Counted from the first letter of the stretch, positions 51,673 through 61,287 are shown. The stretch is 64,000 bases of DNA from Mycolicibacterium rufum (GCF_022374875.2 NZ_CP092428.2:186001-250000); one strand, 5' to 3'. Made by a program: numbers and translations. Notes: generated from the letters alone by a model not told the origin.

Positions 51673-52908
51673 CTATTTGAGCGCGGCCTGCAGGTCGTTG
51701 AGAGCCTGCGTCTCGGTTGCGGGAACGGGGTTCGCGTCGCGGATCGCGGTGAGCACGGCGTCGATGCGCCCGTCGAGGGCAGTCCAGGTGTCACCGTCGA
51801 TGGCCTGAAGCTTTGGTTGGGCGTCGTCCCAAGCGGTTTCGAGACTCTTGGCCCCGGCCAGTGCCCCCGGCTGATCACCGTTGTTCACGGCGGTGAGCAT
51901 GTCCTGGGTCAGGGTGCGGAAGGTCGCGATGTCGGCGGCCGGGAACTTTGCGGCTGCTTGGCCGGGGGCGATGGCCGTGATCGCGGCCGGGCCTTCGGCC
52001 CCGGGAGGAGCTCCATGCGGCTGCGCGTGCGCCCAGGTGAGCAACGCGCCGGCGGCGACGGCTATGACGGCGAAGTAGCCGAGCATGACCTTCTCGCGCC
52101 CGGGATTTTCCGCGCGCGGCGGTTCGCTCTTCTCGATGACGTCGGCGCGGGTCACGGTCAAATAGACGACCGTGGCCAGGATCGCGGCCAGGAAGATCAC
52201 ACTGGTGATGGCGACGCCCAGGCCCAGACCCTGCTGGTCCTTCGGGAAGCCGAGCCAGTCGCCGAGGTTGGCTCCCAGGGGCCGGGTCAAGATGTAGGCG
52301 AGCCAGAACGACAGGACGGCGTTGGCGCCCATCCTCCACCCTGCGAAGATCGCCACGATCAGACCGGCGGGCAGCAGCACCGAAATGCCGGGGCCCCAAC
52401 CGGTCAGCTCCAGGGTCCAGTCACCGACGGCGGTGCCGAGGGCGAAGGTGACCAGGATGGCGAGCCAGTAGAACAACTCCCGAGGCATCGTGACGATGCT
52501 GTGGATCGACAGCGTCCGCTCGCGGAGGAACCAGACGCCGAACACCACGGCGAGGATCGCGGAGAAGACTGCGGTGCTGGTGGCGAGCGGCACGCCCAGG
52601 GTGTCGGTGAGGATGTCGGTGTACAGCGTCCCGGTCACGCTGAGCACCACGACCGTGAGCCAGTAGACGAACGGCCGGTAGCGCTGTAGGGCCAACTGGC
52701 ACGTCAGCACTGCGGCCAGCACCACGGTGAAGATCGCTGCTGTCCACATCAGGCCGACGCCGAGCGTCATGTTGACCCAGTCGGCGAAACTCTCGCCCAC
52801 GGTCGTGCACAGAATCTTGATGACCCAGAACCACACCGTGATCTCGGGCACCTTGCTCAGCATCGTGCGCGGGGATCTGACCGCCGCCGATCTCGTCGTC
52901 TCGCTCAT
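51673..52908 (-). CDS. COG4705-like polytopic membrane protein 1
   Basis: A 411-aa protein with about eleven transmembrane helices. Motifs VPEITVWFWVIKILCTTVGE, YWLAILVTFALGTAVGDW and FWLAYILTRPLGANLGDWL recur in the second family member at 62773 (LPHVTVLFWALKIVATTLGE and so on). The family is known only as a conserved membrane-anchored protein of unknown function. The C-terminal 110 residues form an extra exported helical domain (PAADIATFRTLTQDMLTAVN) absent from the second copy. A TCAGCG direct repeat lies 23 bp before the ATG. Confidence 0.8.
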   Translation of the reverse strand: MSETTRSAAVRSPRTMLSKVPEITVWFWVIKILCTTVGESFADWVNMTLGVGLMWTAAIFTVVLAAVLTCQLALQRYRPFVYWLTVVVLSVTGTLYTDILTDTLGVPLATSTAVFSAILAVVFGVWFLRERTLSIHSIVTMPRELFYWLAILVTFALGTAVGDWTLELTGWGPGISVLLPAGLIVAIFAGWRMGANAVLSFWLAYILTRPLGANLGDWLGFPKDQQGLGLGVAITSVIFLAAILATVVYLTVTRADVIEKSEPPRAENPGREKVMLGYFAVIAVAAGALLTWAHAQPHGAPPGAEGPAAITAIAPGQAAAKFPAADIATFRTLTQDMLTAVNNGDQPGALAGAKSLETAWDDAQPKLQAIDGDTWTALDGRIDAVLTAIRDANPVPATETQALNDLQAALK

Positions 52909-52931
52909 GCCGGCGGAACCTACGGGGGGTT

Positions 52932-52949
52932 CGCTGAAGAACCGCTGAG
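52932..52949 (-). promoter_or_regulatory. TCAGCG direct-repeat site 1
   Basis: On the minus strand: TCAGCGGTTCTTCAGCG, two TCAGCG boxes 11 bp apart. It lies 23 bp upstream of the ATG of the COG4705-like gene. Spacing and form are as for OmpR/PhoB-type regulators. Confidence 0.6.
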
Positions 52950-53296
52950 CATCGCGGACACTCGCCTGGATTGTCAGTGCGATCCGACAGGGGGCACGGC
53001 GCTCAGACAGGGGCACAGCGCTGGTAGCCGGCGCGCGGAACTCAAGACGCCGTGACCTCGCGGATGCCTGGAGGACGTGGCCGGATGTTGTTCACGCTGA
53101 GAGCGAGATTGCAACGAGGACCACCACTCTCACGACAATGCGGCGAAATCCGTTGTGCACGTTGCTCATCGACCAACTTCGGTTCACCCACAGCGTGGGT
53201 CCAGCTCCCACAACCATGGCGTTCGCGTCCATTCTTTGGGAATCGTCGCGCTGGATCGATGGTCCGACAGTTCGGTAAAGCACCGCCCCTCGTCCC

Positions 53297-53313
53297 TCAG
53301 CGAACCTTCAGCA
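53297..53313 (+). promoter_or_regulatory. TCAGCG direct-repeat site 2
   Basis: TCAGCGAACCTTCAGCA: boxes 11 bp apart, the second with one change. It is 63 bp before the start of the small exported protein, which unlike the other targets has a leader with a ribosome-binding site. Confidence 0.5.
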
Positions 53314-53376
53314 CCGCGCGAGCAGGGTGAGGTCATCAGCTGAGCCGCTGATCGCCAGGAAAGGACACTCGATCCC

Positions 53377-53628
53377 ATGATGAACCCCAGACAGAGGCTG
53401 ATCGCCGCGGTCGGCACGCTGCTGGCCGCAGCGACGATCGGCGGGGCGGGCATGGCGTTGGCGCACGCGACGCCCAGCCCGGCTCCGCCGCCCCCTCCAC
53501 CGGCCACCGGGCAGTGCGACACCCCCGAACCCGGAGACACACCGGACCAGCCGGATGCACCCGACACCGACAACGTTCACGACGGTGACCAGGGCGGCCC
53601 CGAGGTACCCGACGCCCCCTGCGCGTAA
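53377..53628 (+). CDS. Small exported Pro/Asp-rich protein
   Basis: An 83-aa protein with a signal peptide (RLIAAVGTLLAAATIGGAGM then ALAHA) and a short acidic Pro-rich mature part with two cysteines (GQCDTPEPGD and DAPCA). ATG 53377 or 53380. Preceded by a TCAGCG site and followed after 108 bp by the lipoprotein-ABC operon. Function unknown; an envelope or signalling peptide role is inference. Confidence 0.7.
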   Translation: MMNPRQRLIAAVGTLLAAATIGGAGMALAHATPSPAPPPPPPATGQCDTPEPGDTPDQPDAPDTDNVHDGDQGGPEVPDAPCA

Positions 53629-53736
53629 CGACGCACCCGATCACCCCTGGAGTTTCAGCGTCGTGGCGCGGATCTCAGCCGCCCCTGGCGCGTTCCGCGC
53701 CGCGAACCCCCAAGCAGCACGAGCAAGGAGACACAT

Positions 53737-54345
53737 ATGACCCGCCGAATAAACGTGCTCGTGGCGGCAGCTGGCGCCGCCGTGGTCGTCGGTGTCCTCA
53801 GCGGGTGCAGCTCCACGACGCAGCCGTCGTCGACCCCGCCCCCGGCCGATCCGACCCAACCGGTTGCGGAATCCAGTCCGCCCGGAGACATCCCGGACAA
53901 TCAAGCCTTCGTCGTCTACACCGCCGCCGACAATTCCTACTCGGTGAAGTATCCCGAAGGGTGGGCACGCACCACCGCCGGACCTGAGGTGATGTTCAGC
54001 GACAAGTTCAACAGCATCACGCTGGCACCCCACGACGGTTTCTACCAGCCCACCGAGGCCTACGCCCGCACCGTGGAAATGCCTCAGATCGCTGCGACCA
54101 CACTAGGATTCACACCAGGTCAGATCAGCACCGTGTCACGGTCCGCCGGGCAGGTCGTGCTGATCACCTACCAGGGCGACTCCGCGCCGAACCCGGTCAC
54201 CGGGAAGTCCATCACACAGGACGTGGCGCGCTACGAATTCTCCCGCTCCGGGCGCGGTGTGGTGGTGACGTTGGCCGCGCCGGCGGGATCGGACACCGTC
54301 GATCCGTGGCGCACCGTGACCGACTCGTTCACCTGGCTGCGATGA
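53737..54345 (+). CDS. Lipoprotein of the ABC transporter operon
   Basis: A 202-aa lipoprotein with lipobox VLSGC at about residue 24, then a Ser/Thr/Pro linker and a beta-rich domain (AADNSYSVKYPEGWARTTAG) resembling the PsbP/LpqN-like domains of mycobacterial lipoproteins. Its stop overlaps the ATG of the first ABC ATPase (ATGA), so it is probably the external partner of that transporter. Confidence 0.82.
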   Translation: MTRRINVLVAAAGAAVVVGVLSGCSSTTQPSSTPPPADPTQPVAESSPPGDIPDNQAFVVYTAADNSYSVKYPEGWARTTAGPEVMFSDKFNSITLAPHDGFYQPTEAYARTVEMPQIAATTLGFTPGQISTVSRSAGQVVLITYQGDSAPNPVTGKSITQDVARYEFSRSGRGVVVTLAAPAGSDTVDPWRTVTDSFTWLR

Positions 54346-55052
54346 GCACCGCGGTCAGCGCCGTCACCGCTGTCCCACTCGGGACCGAGGTCGCGCCGGT
54401 CGTCCGAGCCGAGTCGCTGTACCGGTTCTTCCGCGCCGGCGACGAGGAAGTCCTGGCGCTGCGGGGCGTGTCGGTGACGCTCCATCCCGGCGAAGTGGTG
54501 GCGGTGGTCGGGCCGTCCGGGTCGGGTAAGTCCACCTTGTTGGCCTGTCTGGCGGGGCTCGACGAACCCGACGGCGGCACCGTCTGGGTGGGCGGCCACC
54601 GGATCAGTCACCAACCCGAACCCCTGCGGGCACGACTGCGGGCCCGATACGTCGGTGTGCTGTATCAGCACCGCAACCTGCTGGGGCACCTGACCGTCGA
54701 GCAGAACATCGGATTGGTGCAGCGGATCGCGGGCGGCGCTGCCCGATCCCACCCGGCGGTACTGCTCGCGTCGTTGGGGATCGCCGATCGCGGTGCGGCC
54801 CATCCCGATGCGCTCTCCGGTGGGGAGCTGGCCCGCGCGGGGTTGGCCGCCGCCCTGGCCAACGATCCCCTCGTCGTGCTGGCCGACGAACCCACCGGCG
54901 AACTCGACACCGCCACCGAAGCCGAAGTGCTCGCGGTGCTGCGTCGTCATGCCATGGCGGGGGCGGCGATCATGGTGGCCAGCCACAGCCCCGCGGTGGC
55001 CGCCGCCGCCGACCGCGTCATCGGACTCACCGACGGCCAGGTCACCCCGTGA
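54342..55052 (+). CDS. ABC transporter ATP-binding protein 1 (LolD/MacB type)
   Basis: A 236-aa ABC ATPase with Walker [12 protein letters not shown]-loop near LYQHRN, signature ALSGGELAR, Walker B LVVLADEPTGELD and H-loop ASHSP. It belongs to the MacB/LolD/FtsE-like class. Here the signature is followed by AGLAAAL rather than the usual VAIARAL, a small departure. Overlaps with the lipoprotein upstream and the second ATPase downstream. Confidence 0.9.
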   Translation: MSTAVSAVTAVPLGTEVAPVVRAESLYRFFRAGDEEVLALRGVSVTLHPGEVVAVVGPSGSGKSTLLACLAGLDEPDGGTVWVGGHRISHQPEPLRARLRARYVGVLYQHRNLLGHLTVEQNIGLVQRIAGGAARSHPAVLLASLGIADRGAAHPDALSGGELARAGLAAALANDPLVVLADEPTGELDTATEAEVLAVLRRHAMAGAAIMVASHSPAVAAAADRVIGLTDGQVTP

Positions 55053-55780
55053 GCAGGTCGAGGGCGGCGGCCGCGCCGACGCTGAGCCCGCTGGATGACC
55101 CCGTCGTCGTGCGGGCCGACCGGGTGACCCGATGCTTCGGCAACGGTGCCGCCACCGTCGTGGCGGTGCGCGGGGTGAGCGCCGCGGTCGCGCCGCGGGC
55201 GCGGATCGCGCTGACCGGACCGTCGGGATCGGGCAAGTCGACCCTGCTGCATCTGCTGGCCGGGCTGGACCGGCCCACCTCAGGCACGGTCAGCTGGCCG
55301 GGCATGGAGCAGGCCGCGGCGAGCGATCCCGACCGGGTGGGGCTGGTCTTCCAAGGCCCCAGCCTGATCCCTAGCCTCGACGTCGTCGAAAACGTCCGCC
55401 TGCCCCTGTTGTTCGGCGGCTGTACAGAATTGGAAGCGACCGCTCGCGCGCAGGACGCGCTGTCCCGACTAGGCATCACCGAACTGGCTCACGCCCTGCC
55501 CGACGCCTTGTCGGGTGGGCAAGCGCAGCGGGTCGCCATCGCGCGGGTACTCGCCACCGCGCCCCGGCTGATCCTGGCCGACGAACCCACCGGCCAACTC
55601 GATCACGCTACCGCCGCATTGGTCATCGACGTGCTCATCGCCGCGGCCGACGACCTCGGTGCGGCGTTGATCGTCTCTACCCACGACCCGCTGATCGCGC
55701 ACCGCCTGCCCACCGAGTGGGCGATGCGCGACGGTCGGCTGCGCGCCACCAACCCCGCCGACCACACGGCACCCCGATGA
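55049..55780 (+). CDS. ABC transporter ATP-binding protein 2 (LolD/MacB type)
   Basis: A 243-aa ABC ATPase: Walker [13 protein letters not shown]-loop VFQGPSL, signature [16 protein letters not shown], Walker [14 protein letters not shown]-loop STHDP. GTG start overlaps the stop of ATPase 1, and its stop overlaps the permease start. Two different ATPases for one large permease suggest an asymmetric heterodimer. Confidence 0.92.
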   Translation: MSRSRAAAAPTLSPLDDPVVVRADRVTRCFGNGAATVVAVRGVSAAVAPRARIALTGPSGSGKSTLLHLLAGLDRPTSGTVSWPGMEQAAASDPDRVGLVFQGPSLIPSLDVVENVRLPLLFGGCTELEATARAQDALSRLGITELAHALPDALSGGQAQRVAIARVLATAPRLILADEPTGQLDHATAALVIDVLIAAADDLGAALIVSTHDPLIAHRLPTEWAMRDGRLRATNPADHTAPR

Positions 55781-58440
55781 TCGGGGTGTGGCTGGCCGGT
55801 CTGTTGCACCGCCAGCGGGCACGGTTGCTGGGGGCGGCGGCCGGAATCGCCGTCGCCGTGGCGTTGATCGCCTGTCTGGGGTCGTTTCTGGCCAGCTCGC
55901 AGGCCACCATGACCGACCGGGCGGCGCGCAGTGTGGTCGTGGACTGGCAGGTTCAGCTCACTCCCGGCACTGATACCGCCTCCGTCTCCCGCACCATCGA
56001 CGCCGGACCCGGCGTCCACGACACCGTCCCGGTCGGGTTCGCCCAGACCAGCGGACTGTCGGCGGCCACCGGGTCGAGCACCCAAACCACCGGCCCGGGC
56101 GTGGTCCTCGGACTGCCTCCGACCTACCGCGCGGTGTTTCGCGGTGAGATCCGCACCTTGGCCGGCGCCGACACCGGGGTGCTGCTGGCCCAGCAGACCG
56201 CCGCGAACCTGCACGCCGCCCCCGGCGACACCATCACCATCGGCCGCGCCGGCATGGCGCCGGTGTCGGTGACCGTGGCCGGCATCGTCGAATTGCCGCA
56301 GGCGAATTCACTGTTCCAAACCGTTGGCGCACCGGCCACCGCGCAACCCACCGCGCCCCCGGACAACGTGGTGCTGATGCCCGAGGCCCGATGGCATCAA
56401 CTGTTCGACCCGCTGGCGGCCACACGTCCGGAACTGGTGTCCACCCAGATCCACGTACGACGCGACCACGCCTTGGCGCCCAACCCGTCAGCGGCCTACA
56501 CTGCCGTGCGTTCCGCGGCGCGCAACCTCGAAGCGCGCAGCGCCGGCGCCGTCGTGGTCGGCGACAACCTCGGTGCCGCCCTGGGCGCCGCGCGCAGCGA
56601 CGCCGCCTACGCCCAAGTCCTGTTCTTGTTCCTCGGGCTGCCCGGCGCCGTGCTGGCCGCGCTGCTGACCGCGACCATCACCGCCGCCGGCGCCGGGCGC
56701 CGCCGCGCCGAGCAGGCGCTGCTGCGGGTCCGCGGCGCCACCGCCCGCCAACTGCTGGGCCTAGCCGCCGTGGAAGCCGCCGTCATCGGTGCCACCGGAG
56801 CCGTACTTGGATTGGTCGCCGCCGCCGTGGTCAACACCGTCACCGTCGGCTCGCCCCGATTCGGTACCACCCTGGCCACGGCCGTGGGCTGGCCGGCGGC
56901 CGCCGCGGCGGCCGGGATCCTGATCGCGATGGCCACGGTGGTGGTGCCGGCGCGGCGTGACCTGCGCGAGCACACCGTCGCCGCCGGGCGCACCCACGTC
57001 GAGGCGCCACGGCGACCGGTCTGGGCTCGGCTCGGCCTGGACGTGGTCATCCTCCTCGGCGCGGCGCTGGTGTTCCTCGCGACCACCGGCGCCGGGTACC
57101 AGCTGGTCCTGGCACCCGAAGGCGTGCCGTCGATCTCAGTGTCCTACTGGGCGTTCGCCGGCCCGGCCCTGCTGTGGCTGGGCGCCGCGCTGATCACCTG
57201 GCGACTCGCCGACCTGCTGCTCGGGCGGGGCCGAGGGCTGATCACCCGCGTGCTGCGGCCCCTGGCCGGGCAGCTGGCGGGCACCATCGCCGCGAGCATG
57301 GCCCGCCAACGCCGCCCCCTGGTCCGCGCGATCGTGATGCTCGCCCTGGCCGTCGCGTTCGCGGCGTCCACCGCGACCTTCAACGCCACCTTCCGCCAAC
57401 AGGCCGAGGCCGACGCCCAATTGACCAACGGCGCCGACGTGACCGTCACCGCCGCCCCCGGCACCGACGTAGCACCCGATACCGCCGCGCTGCTCGCCGG
57501 CGTGCCCGGCGTACGGGCCGTGGAACCCCTGCAGCACCGATTCGCCTACATCGGCGCCGACCTGCAGGACCTCTACGGCGTCCGGCCGGCGACCATCACC
57601 CGGGCAACCGCCCTGCAGGACAGCTACTTTCCGCACGCCACCGCCACCGGGGTGACGGCCACGCTGGCGGCAAAACCGGACTCGATCCTGGTATCGGCGG
57701 AAACCGTCACCGACTTCCAGCTGCAACCCGGCGACCCGGTGACCCTGCGGATCATCGACGCCGCCACCGGCCAACCCCGCCCGGTCACGTTCCACTACGC
57801 CGGGGTCGTCTCGGAGTTCCCCACCGCCCCCAAGGACAGCTTCTTCGTGGTCAACACCACCTACCTGGCCACCCAGACCGGTTCGGCCGGACCGGGGGTG
57901 TTCCTGGTCGACACCGGCGGCCGCGACACCGCCGCGGTGGCCGCCCGGATCCGCGCCCTGGTCGGCGCCGCCGCCACCGTCACCGACATCGGCACCGTCC
58001 GCGCCACGGTGGGCTCGAGCCTGACCGCGGTGGACCTGTCCGGGCTGACCCGCCTGGAACTGTCCTTCGCCCTGGTTCTAGCCGTCGGCGCCGGCGCCCT
58101 GGTGCTGGGCCTTGGCCTGGCCGAACGCCGCCGCACCTACGCCCTGCTGTCCGCGCTGGGCGCGCGCCCACCGCACCTGCGGGCGATGGTGTTCAGCGAG
58201 ACCGGGGTACTGACGGTTCTCGGGATCCTCGCCGGCACCCTGACCGGGGCCGCGCTGTCGGTGATGCTGGTCAAGGTGCTCACCGGAGTGTTCGACCCAC
58301 CACCAGACACCATCGCCGTCCCGTGGCTCTACCTGGTCACCCTCATCACCGTCACCGCCGGTGCACTGGCCGCGGTGAGCGCCGCGGCGGTCACGACGGT
58401 GACCCGCCCGACCCCCGTGAGCGCCCTGCGCGACGCGTGA
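55777..58440 (+). CDS. FtsX/MacB-like ABC transporter permease (887 aa)
   Basis: A large permease with an N-terminal helix (LLGAAAGIAVAVALIACLGS), an exported MacB-PCD-like domain, an FtsX domain with three helices (LFLFLGLPGAVLAALLTATI and so on), a second exported domain and a second FtsX domain near the C-terminus (LSFALVLAVGAGALVLGLGL). This duplicated form is typical of actinobacterial permeases of this class, with about ten helices in total. The system with its lipoprotein probably extracts or moves envelope lipids, lipoproteins or peptides; the substrate is unknown. Confidence 0.9.
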   Translation: MIGVWLAGLLHRQRARLLGAAAGIAVAVALIACLGSFLASSQATMTDRAARSVVVDWQVQLTPGTDTASVSRTIDAGPGVHDTVPVGFAQTSGLSAATGSSTQTTGPGVVLGLPPTYRAVFRGEIRTLAGADTGVLLAQQTAANLHAAPGDTITIGRAGMAPVSVTVAGIVELPQANSLFQTVGAPATAQPTAPPDNVVLMPEARWHQLFDPLAATRPELVSTQIHVRRDHALAPNPSAAYTAVRSAARNLEARSAGAVVVGDNLGAALGAARSDAAYAQVLFLFLGLPGAVLAALLTATITAAGAGRRRAEQALLRVRGATARQLLGLAAVEAAVIGATGAVLGLVAAAVVNTVTVGSPRFGTTLATAVGWPAAAAAAGILIAMATVVVPARRDLREHTVAAGRTHVEAPRRPVWARLGLDVVILLGAALVFLATTGAGYQLVLAPEGVPSISVSYWAFAGPALLWLGAALITWRLADLLLGRGRGLITRVLRPLAGQLAGTIAASMARQRRPLVRAIVMLALAVAFAASTATFNATFRQQAEADAQLTNGADVTVTAAPGTDVAPDTAALLAGVPGVRAVEPLQHRFAYIGADLQDLYGVRPATITRATALQDSYFPHATATGVTATLAAKPDSILVSAETVTDFQLQPGDPVTLRIIDAATGQPRPVTFHYAGVVSEFPTAPKDSFFVVNTTYLATQTGSAGPGVFLVDTGGRDTAAVAARIRALVGAAATVTDIGTVRATVGSSLTAVDLSGLTRLELSFALVLAVGAGALVLGLGLAERRRTYALLSALGARPPHLRAMVFSETGVLTVLGILAGTLTGAALSVMLVKVLTGVFDPPPDTIAVPWLYLVTLITVTAGALAAVSAAAVTTVTRPTPVSALRDA

Positions 58441-58483
58441 GGGACCTTCCATCAGCCCAGCCAGTCCCCCAACGCGGGCCGGC

Positions 58484-58500
58484 TCAGCGGTTCTTCAGCG
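58484..58500 (+). promoter_or_regulatory. TCAGCG direct-repeat site 3
   Basis: TCAGCGGTTCTTCAGCG: two exact TCAGCG boxes 11 bp apart, 21 bp before the ATG of the PAP2 gene. It is identical in sequence to site 1 over these 17 bases. Confidence 0.65.
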
Positions 58501-58521
58501 GCCAACGCCGACAGTGACGCA

Positions 58522-59220
58522 ATGAATCACCGTGCTGGCACACCTCGGGCGCTCGGCGTCCTCGCCCTGCTGTCGTCGCTGTACGTCGGGCTCGGGCTGA
58601 TCGCCCATCACGTCGTCACCGGCACCGGCCTCGATCACGCCGTGCTGGGCTGGATGGTGGCGCACCGCAACCCCGCGCTGACCTCGGCGGCGATCGCCGT
58701 GACCCAGGTCGGTAGCCCGGTCGGCATCGGTGCGTTGACCATCCTGGCCAGCGCATCCCTAGCCTGGCACCGCCGGTCGGTGTGGCCGGCGATCGTCATC
58801 GTGGCCACGGTGTCAGTGGCCGGGGCCATCAGCACCGCGACCAAGGCGATCGTCGGCGCGCACCGCCCCCCGCCCAGCCTGCATCTCGTGCTGGAAACCG
58901 ATCCCGCGTTCCCCTCCGGGCACGTCACCGGCACGCTGGCCCTGCTCGGCGCACTGGCCGTCGTGATCGGTCACCACGTCCGAACGGCCGCGCGCGCCGC
59001 CCTGATCACCGTCGCGGTGGCCGGCACCGCCGCGGTCGCGCTCACCCGCGCCTACCTGGGCGTGCACTGGGCCACCGACATCCTGGCAGGTCTGCTGCTG
59101 GGCGCCATCGCCACAGTGGCCGCCCACATCGCCTACCGGCACCTCACCCGAACGACTGGCATCGACGATCGGCCCGGCGCATCCTCAGTGTCGGGTCCGA
59201 TCCACACCGTCGGCGCCTAG
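58522..59220 (+). CDS. PAP2-family membrane phosphatase
   Basis: A 232-aa integral membrane phosphatase with about six helices and the three PAP2 motifs: KAIVGAHRPPP, PSGHVTG and RAYLGVHWATD. Such enzymes dephosphorylate lipid phosphates such as undecaprenyl or phosphatidyl-type pyrophosphates. The ATG lies 21 bp after a TCAGCG site and has no good ribosome-binding site, consistent with a leaderless transcript. It is directly upstream of the histidine kinase gene. Confidence 0.9.
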   Translation: MNHRAGTPRALGVLALLSSLYVGLGLIAHHVVTGTGLDHAVLGWMVAHRNPALTSAAIAVTQVGSPVGIGALTILASASLAWHRRSVWPAIVIVATVSVAGAISTATKAIVGAHRPPPSLHLVLETDPAFPSGHVTGTLALLGALAVVIGHHVRTAARAALITVAVAGTAAVALTRAYLGVHWATDILAGLLLGAIATVAAHIAYRHLTRTTGIDDRPGASSVSGPIHTVGA

Positions 59221-59266
59221 CCAGCAGAGACAGGAGTCGCTCATCAACCGACTGTCGCGCTGGACG

Positions 59267-60637
59267 GTGCGGACGCGATCGGCCGCCGCGGCCGGCCTGG
59301 TCGTCACCGTCGGGGTAGTGGTGGCCTCGGCGGCGCTGCTTCTAGTGCTCTATCACACCCTGCAGCAATCCGCCCAGACCGCGGCGCAGTCGCGCGCCGT
59401 GCAACTCGTCGAACAACTCCGCAACGAGCCCGCCGGCGCCGACGTCGACCCCGGCCTGCTCGGCACCGACGGGCAGGTGGGGGTCATCCAGCTCCTCGAC
59501 GACCGCGGCAAGGTGATCCACGCCTCAGCCGACGCGCCGCCAACACCGCTGGCGTCGATCGTGGTGCCGCCCGCTCAGACGGTGTCGGTGGGCCGTATTC
59601 AGCTGGCCGGTGACCGCGGCGACTACTGGGTGACCGCCCGCGGCGTCGCCACCCCGGCCGGCCCGGTCACCGTCCTCGTCGGGGCGGATCGCGAGCCGGT
59701 CGAGACGACGGTGGGAACCGTCGCCGTGCTGCTGGCGATCAGCGGCCCGCTGCTCGTCGTCCTCGTCGCCGGGGCCACCTACCTGCTGGTGGGCAGGGCG
59801 CTGCAGCCCGTGGAGGAGATTCGCTTCCGGGTGGCCTCCATCTCCACCGCGCAGCTCGACGACCGCGTCCCGGTCCCCCCGACCCGCGACGAGATCGCCC
59901 ACCTCGCCCAGACCATGAACGACATGCTGGCGCGCCTGCAAGCCGGCCACGCCGCGCAGCGCCGGTTCGTCAGCGACGCCTCCCACGAACTGCGCAGCCC
60001 GCTGGCCGCGATCAGCGCCGCACTCGACCTCGTCCACCACCGTCCCGACATGCTTGACGCCGAGTTGATCGACGACGCGCTGATCCCCGAAACCCACCGC
60101 ATGCGCGATCTCGTCGAGGACCTGCTGCTGCTGGCCCGCGCCGACGAACAGCAACTGGCCCGCCGCCCCGTCGGCGTCGACCTCGACGACATCCTCGCCA
60201 CCGAAAGCGCACGGCTACACGGATATTCACACCTAGTCGTGCACTCGTCCATCGTCGCGGTCCGCGTCACCGGCGACGCGGCCCACCTCGCGCGGATGGT
60301 GCGCAACCTGGTCGACAACGCCGCCCGCCACGCCCGCAGCACCGTTGAGCTGCACTGTGCGTCACGGGGTGGGGTGGCCGTGCTGCGCATCGCCGACGAC
60401 GGACCCGGCATCCCCCCCGAGCAGCGCGCACGCGTCTTCGACCGGTTCGTCCGCCTGGACTCCTCCCGCGCGCGTGATGACGGCGGCAGCGGGCTCGGTC
60501 TGGCCATCGTCGCCGAGATCGTGGCCGCCCACCACGGCTCGGTGCAGATCGGCGACCGGGCTGGCGGCGGTGCCTGCGTGACCGTGACGTTGCCCGCCGA
60601 CACCGACAGCTACGTCCCCGCTGACGCCAACCGGTAA
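59267..60637 (+). CDS. Sensor histidine kinase
   Basis: A 456-aa kinase: transmembrane helix 1 (LVVTVGVVVASAALLLVLYH), sensor loop of about 115 residues, helix 2 (VLLAISGPLLVVLVAGATYL), HAMP, HisKA with FVSDASHELRSPLAAISA, N box NLVDNAARHA, and G boxes DDGPGIPPEQ and GGSGLGLAIV. GTG at 59267 has no ribosome-binding site. An in-frame ATC at 59243, six bases after AGGAG and giving the more typical NRLSRWTVRTRS start, may be the real initiation codon. The last 28 bp overlap the regulator gene on the other strand. Confidence 0.92.
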   Translation: MRTRSAAAAGLVVTVGVVVASAALLLVLYHTLQQSAQTAAQSRAVQLVEQLRNEPAGADVDPGLLGTDGQVGVIQLLDDRGKVIHASADAPPTPLASIVVPPAQTVSVGRIQLAGDRGDYWVTARGVATPAGPVTVLVGADREPVETTVGTVAVLLAISGPLLVVLVAGATYLLVGRALQPVEEIRFRVASISTAQLDDRVPVPPTRDEIAHLAQTMNDMLARLQAGHAAQRRFVSDASHELRSPLAAISAALDLVHHRPDMLDAELIDDALIPETHRMRDLVEDLLLLARADEQQLARRPVGVDLDDILATESARLHGYSHLVVHSSIVAVRVTGDAAHLARMVRNLVDNAARHARSTVELHCASRGGVAVLRIADDGPGIPPEQRARVFDRFVRLDSSRARDDGGSGLGLAIVAEIVAAHHGSVQIGDRAGGGACVTVTLPADTDSYVPADANR

Positions 60638-61287
60638 CCCACCCCACGCACCGTGTGAATCGTGCGGGTGCCGAACGGCACGTCGACCTTGCGGCGCAGG
60701 TAGCCGACGTAGACCTCGACGATGTTGTCGTCTCCGTCGTAGTTGAGGTCCCACACCGACTCCAGGATTTCCTGTTTGGTGACCACGGTTCCGGCATGGC
60801 GCATCAGAAACTCCAACACCCCGTACTCGCGGGGGGTCACCTCCACCTCGACCTCACCGCGGGTGACGCGATGCCGGGCCGGATCCAACGCCAGATCATC
60901 CACCCGCAACAGCGCGGGACGTTCCGGTGCGCCGCGGCGCACCAAGGCCCGCAACCGCGCAATCAGCACCACGAACGAGAACGGTTTGATCAAGTAGTCA
61001 TCGGCGCCCAGATCGAAGGCGTCGGCGAGGTCGTACTCCCCATCCTTGGCCGACAGCATCAGCACCGGAGTCCACACCCGCGCCTTGCGCAGGCCCCGCA
61101 CGATGTCATAGCCGCTCATCCGGGGCAGCATGATGTCGAGGATCACCACGTCGAACCCGCCGCCGGTCGCCGCCTCGAACCCGTCGAGGCCGTCGGTGGC
61201 CACCTCGACGACGAATCCCTCGGCGACCAGGCCGCGGCGGATCAGTTCGGCCAGCCGCGGCTCATCCTCGACCACCAAGATGCGCAC
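60610..61287 (-). CDS. OmpR/PhoB-family response regulator
   Basis: A 225-aa response regulator. The receiver domain has the acidic pocket VVEDEP, phospho-acceptor Asp in VVILDIMLP, and conserved MLSAKD and YLIKPF. The C-terminal winged helix ends VGYLRRKVD, IHTVRGVGYRL. It is encoded convergently with the kinase at 59267 and overlaps its 3' end, an unusual arrangement for cognate partners. Predicted to bind the TCAGCG direct repeats found at four places in this module. Confidence 0.93.
   Translation of the reverse strand: MRILVVEDEPRLAELIRRGLVAEGFVVEVATDGLDGFEAATGGGFDVVILDIMLPRMSGYDIVRGLRKARVWTPVLMLSAKDGEYDLADAFDLGADDYLIKPFSFVVLIARLRALVRRGAPERPALLRVDDLALDPARHRVTRGEVEVEVTPREYGVLEFLMRHAGTVVTKQEILESVWDLNYDGDDNIVEVYVGYLRRKVDVPFGTRTIHTVRGVGYRLASAGT

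Larger units (their letters stand above)
52909..53376. other. Divergent intergenic region with two response-regulator-like sites
   Basis: 468 bp between the first COG4705-like gene (minus) and the small exported protein (plus). It holds TCAGCG direct-repeat sites at 52932-52949 and 53297-53313 and the ribosome-binding site AGGAAAGGA near 53356. No gene is supported in the middle. Confidence 0.5.

Noticed and set aside
53155..53343. Small plus-strand ORF in the divergent intergenic region
   Set aside because: It covers a regulatory site, lacks a ribosome-binding site and has no coding bias.
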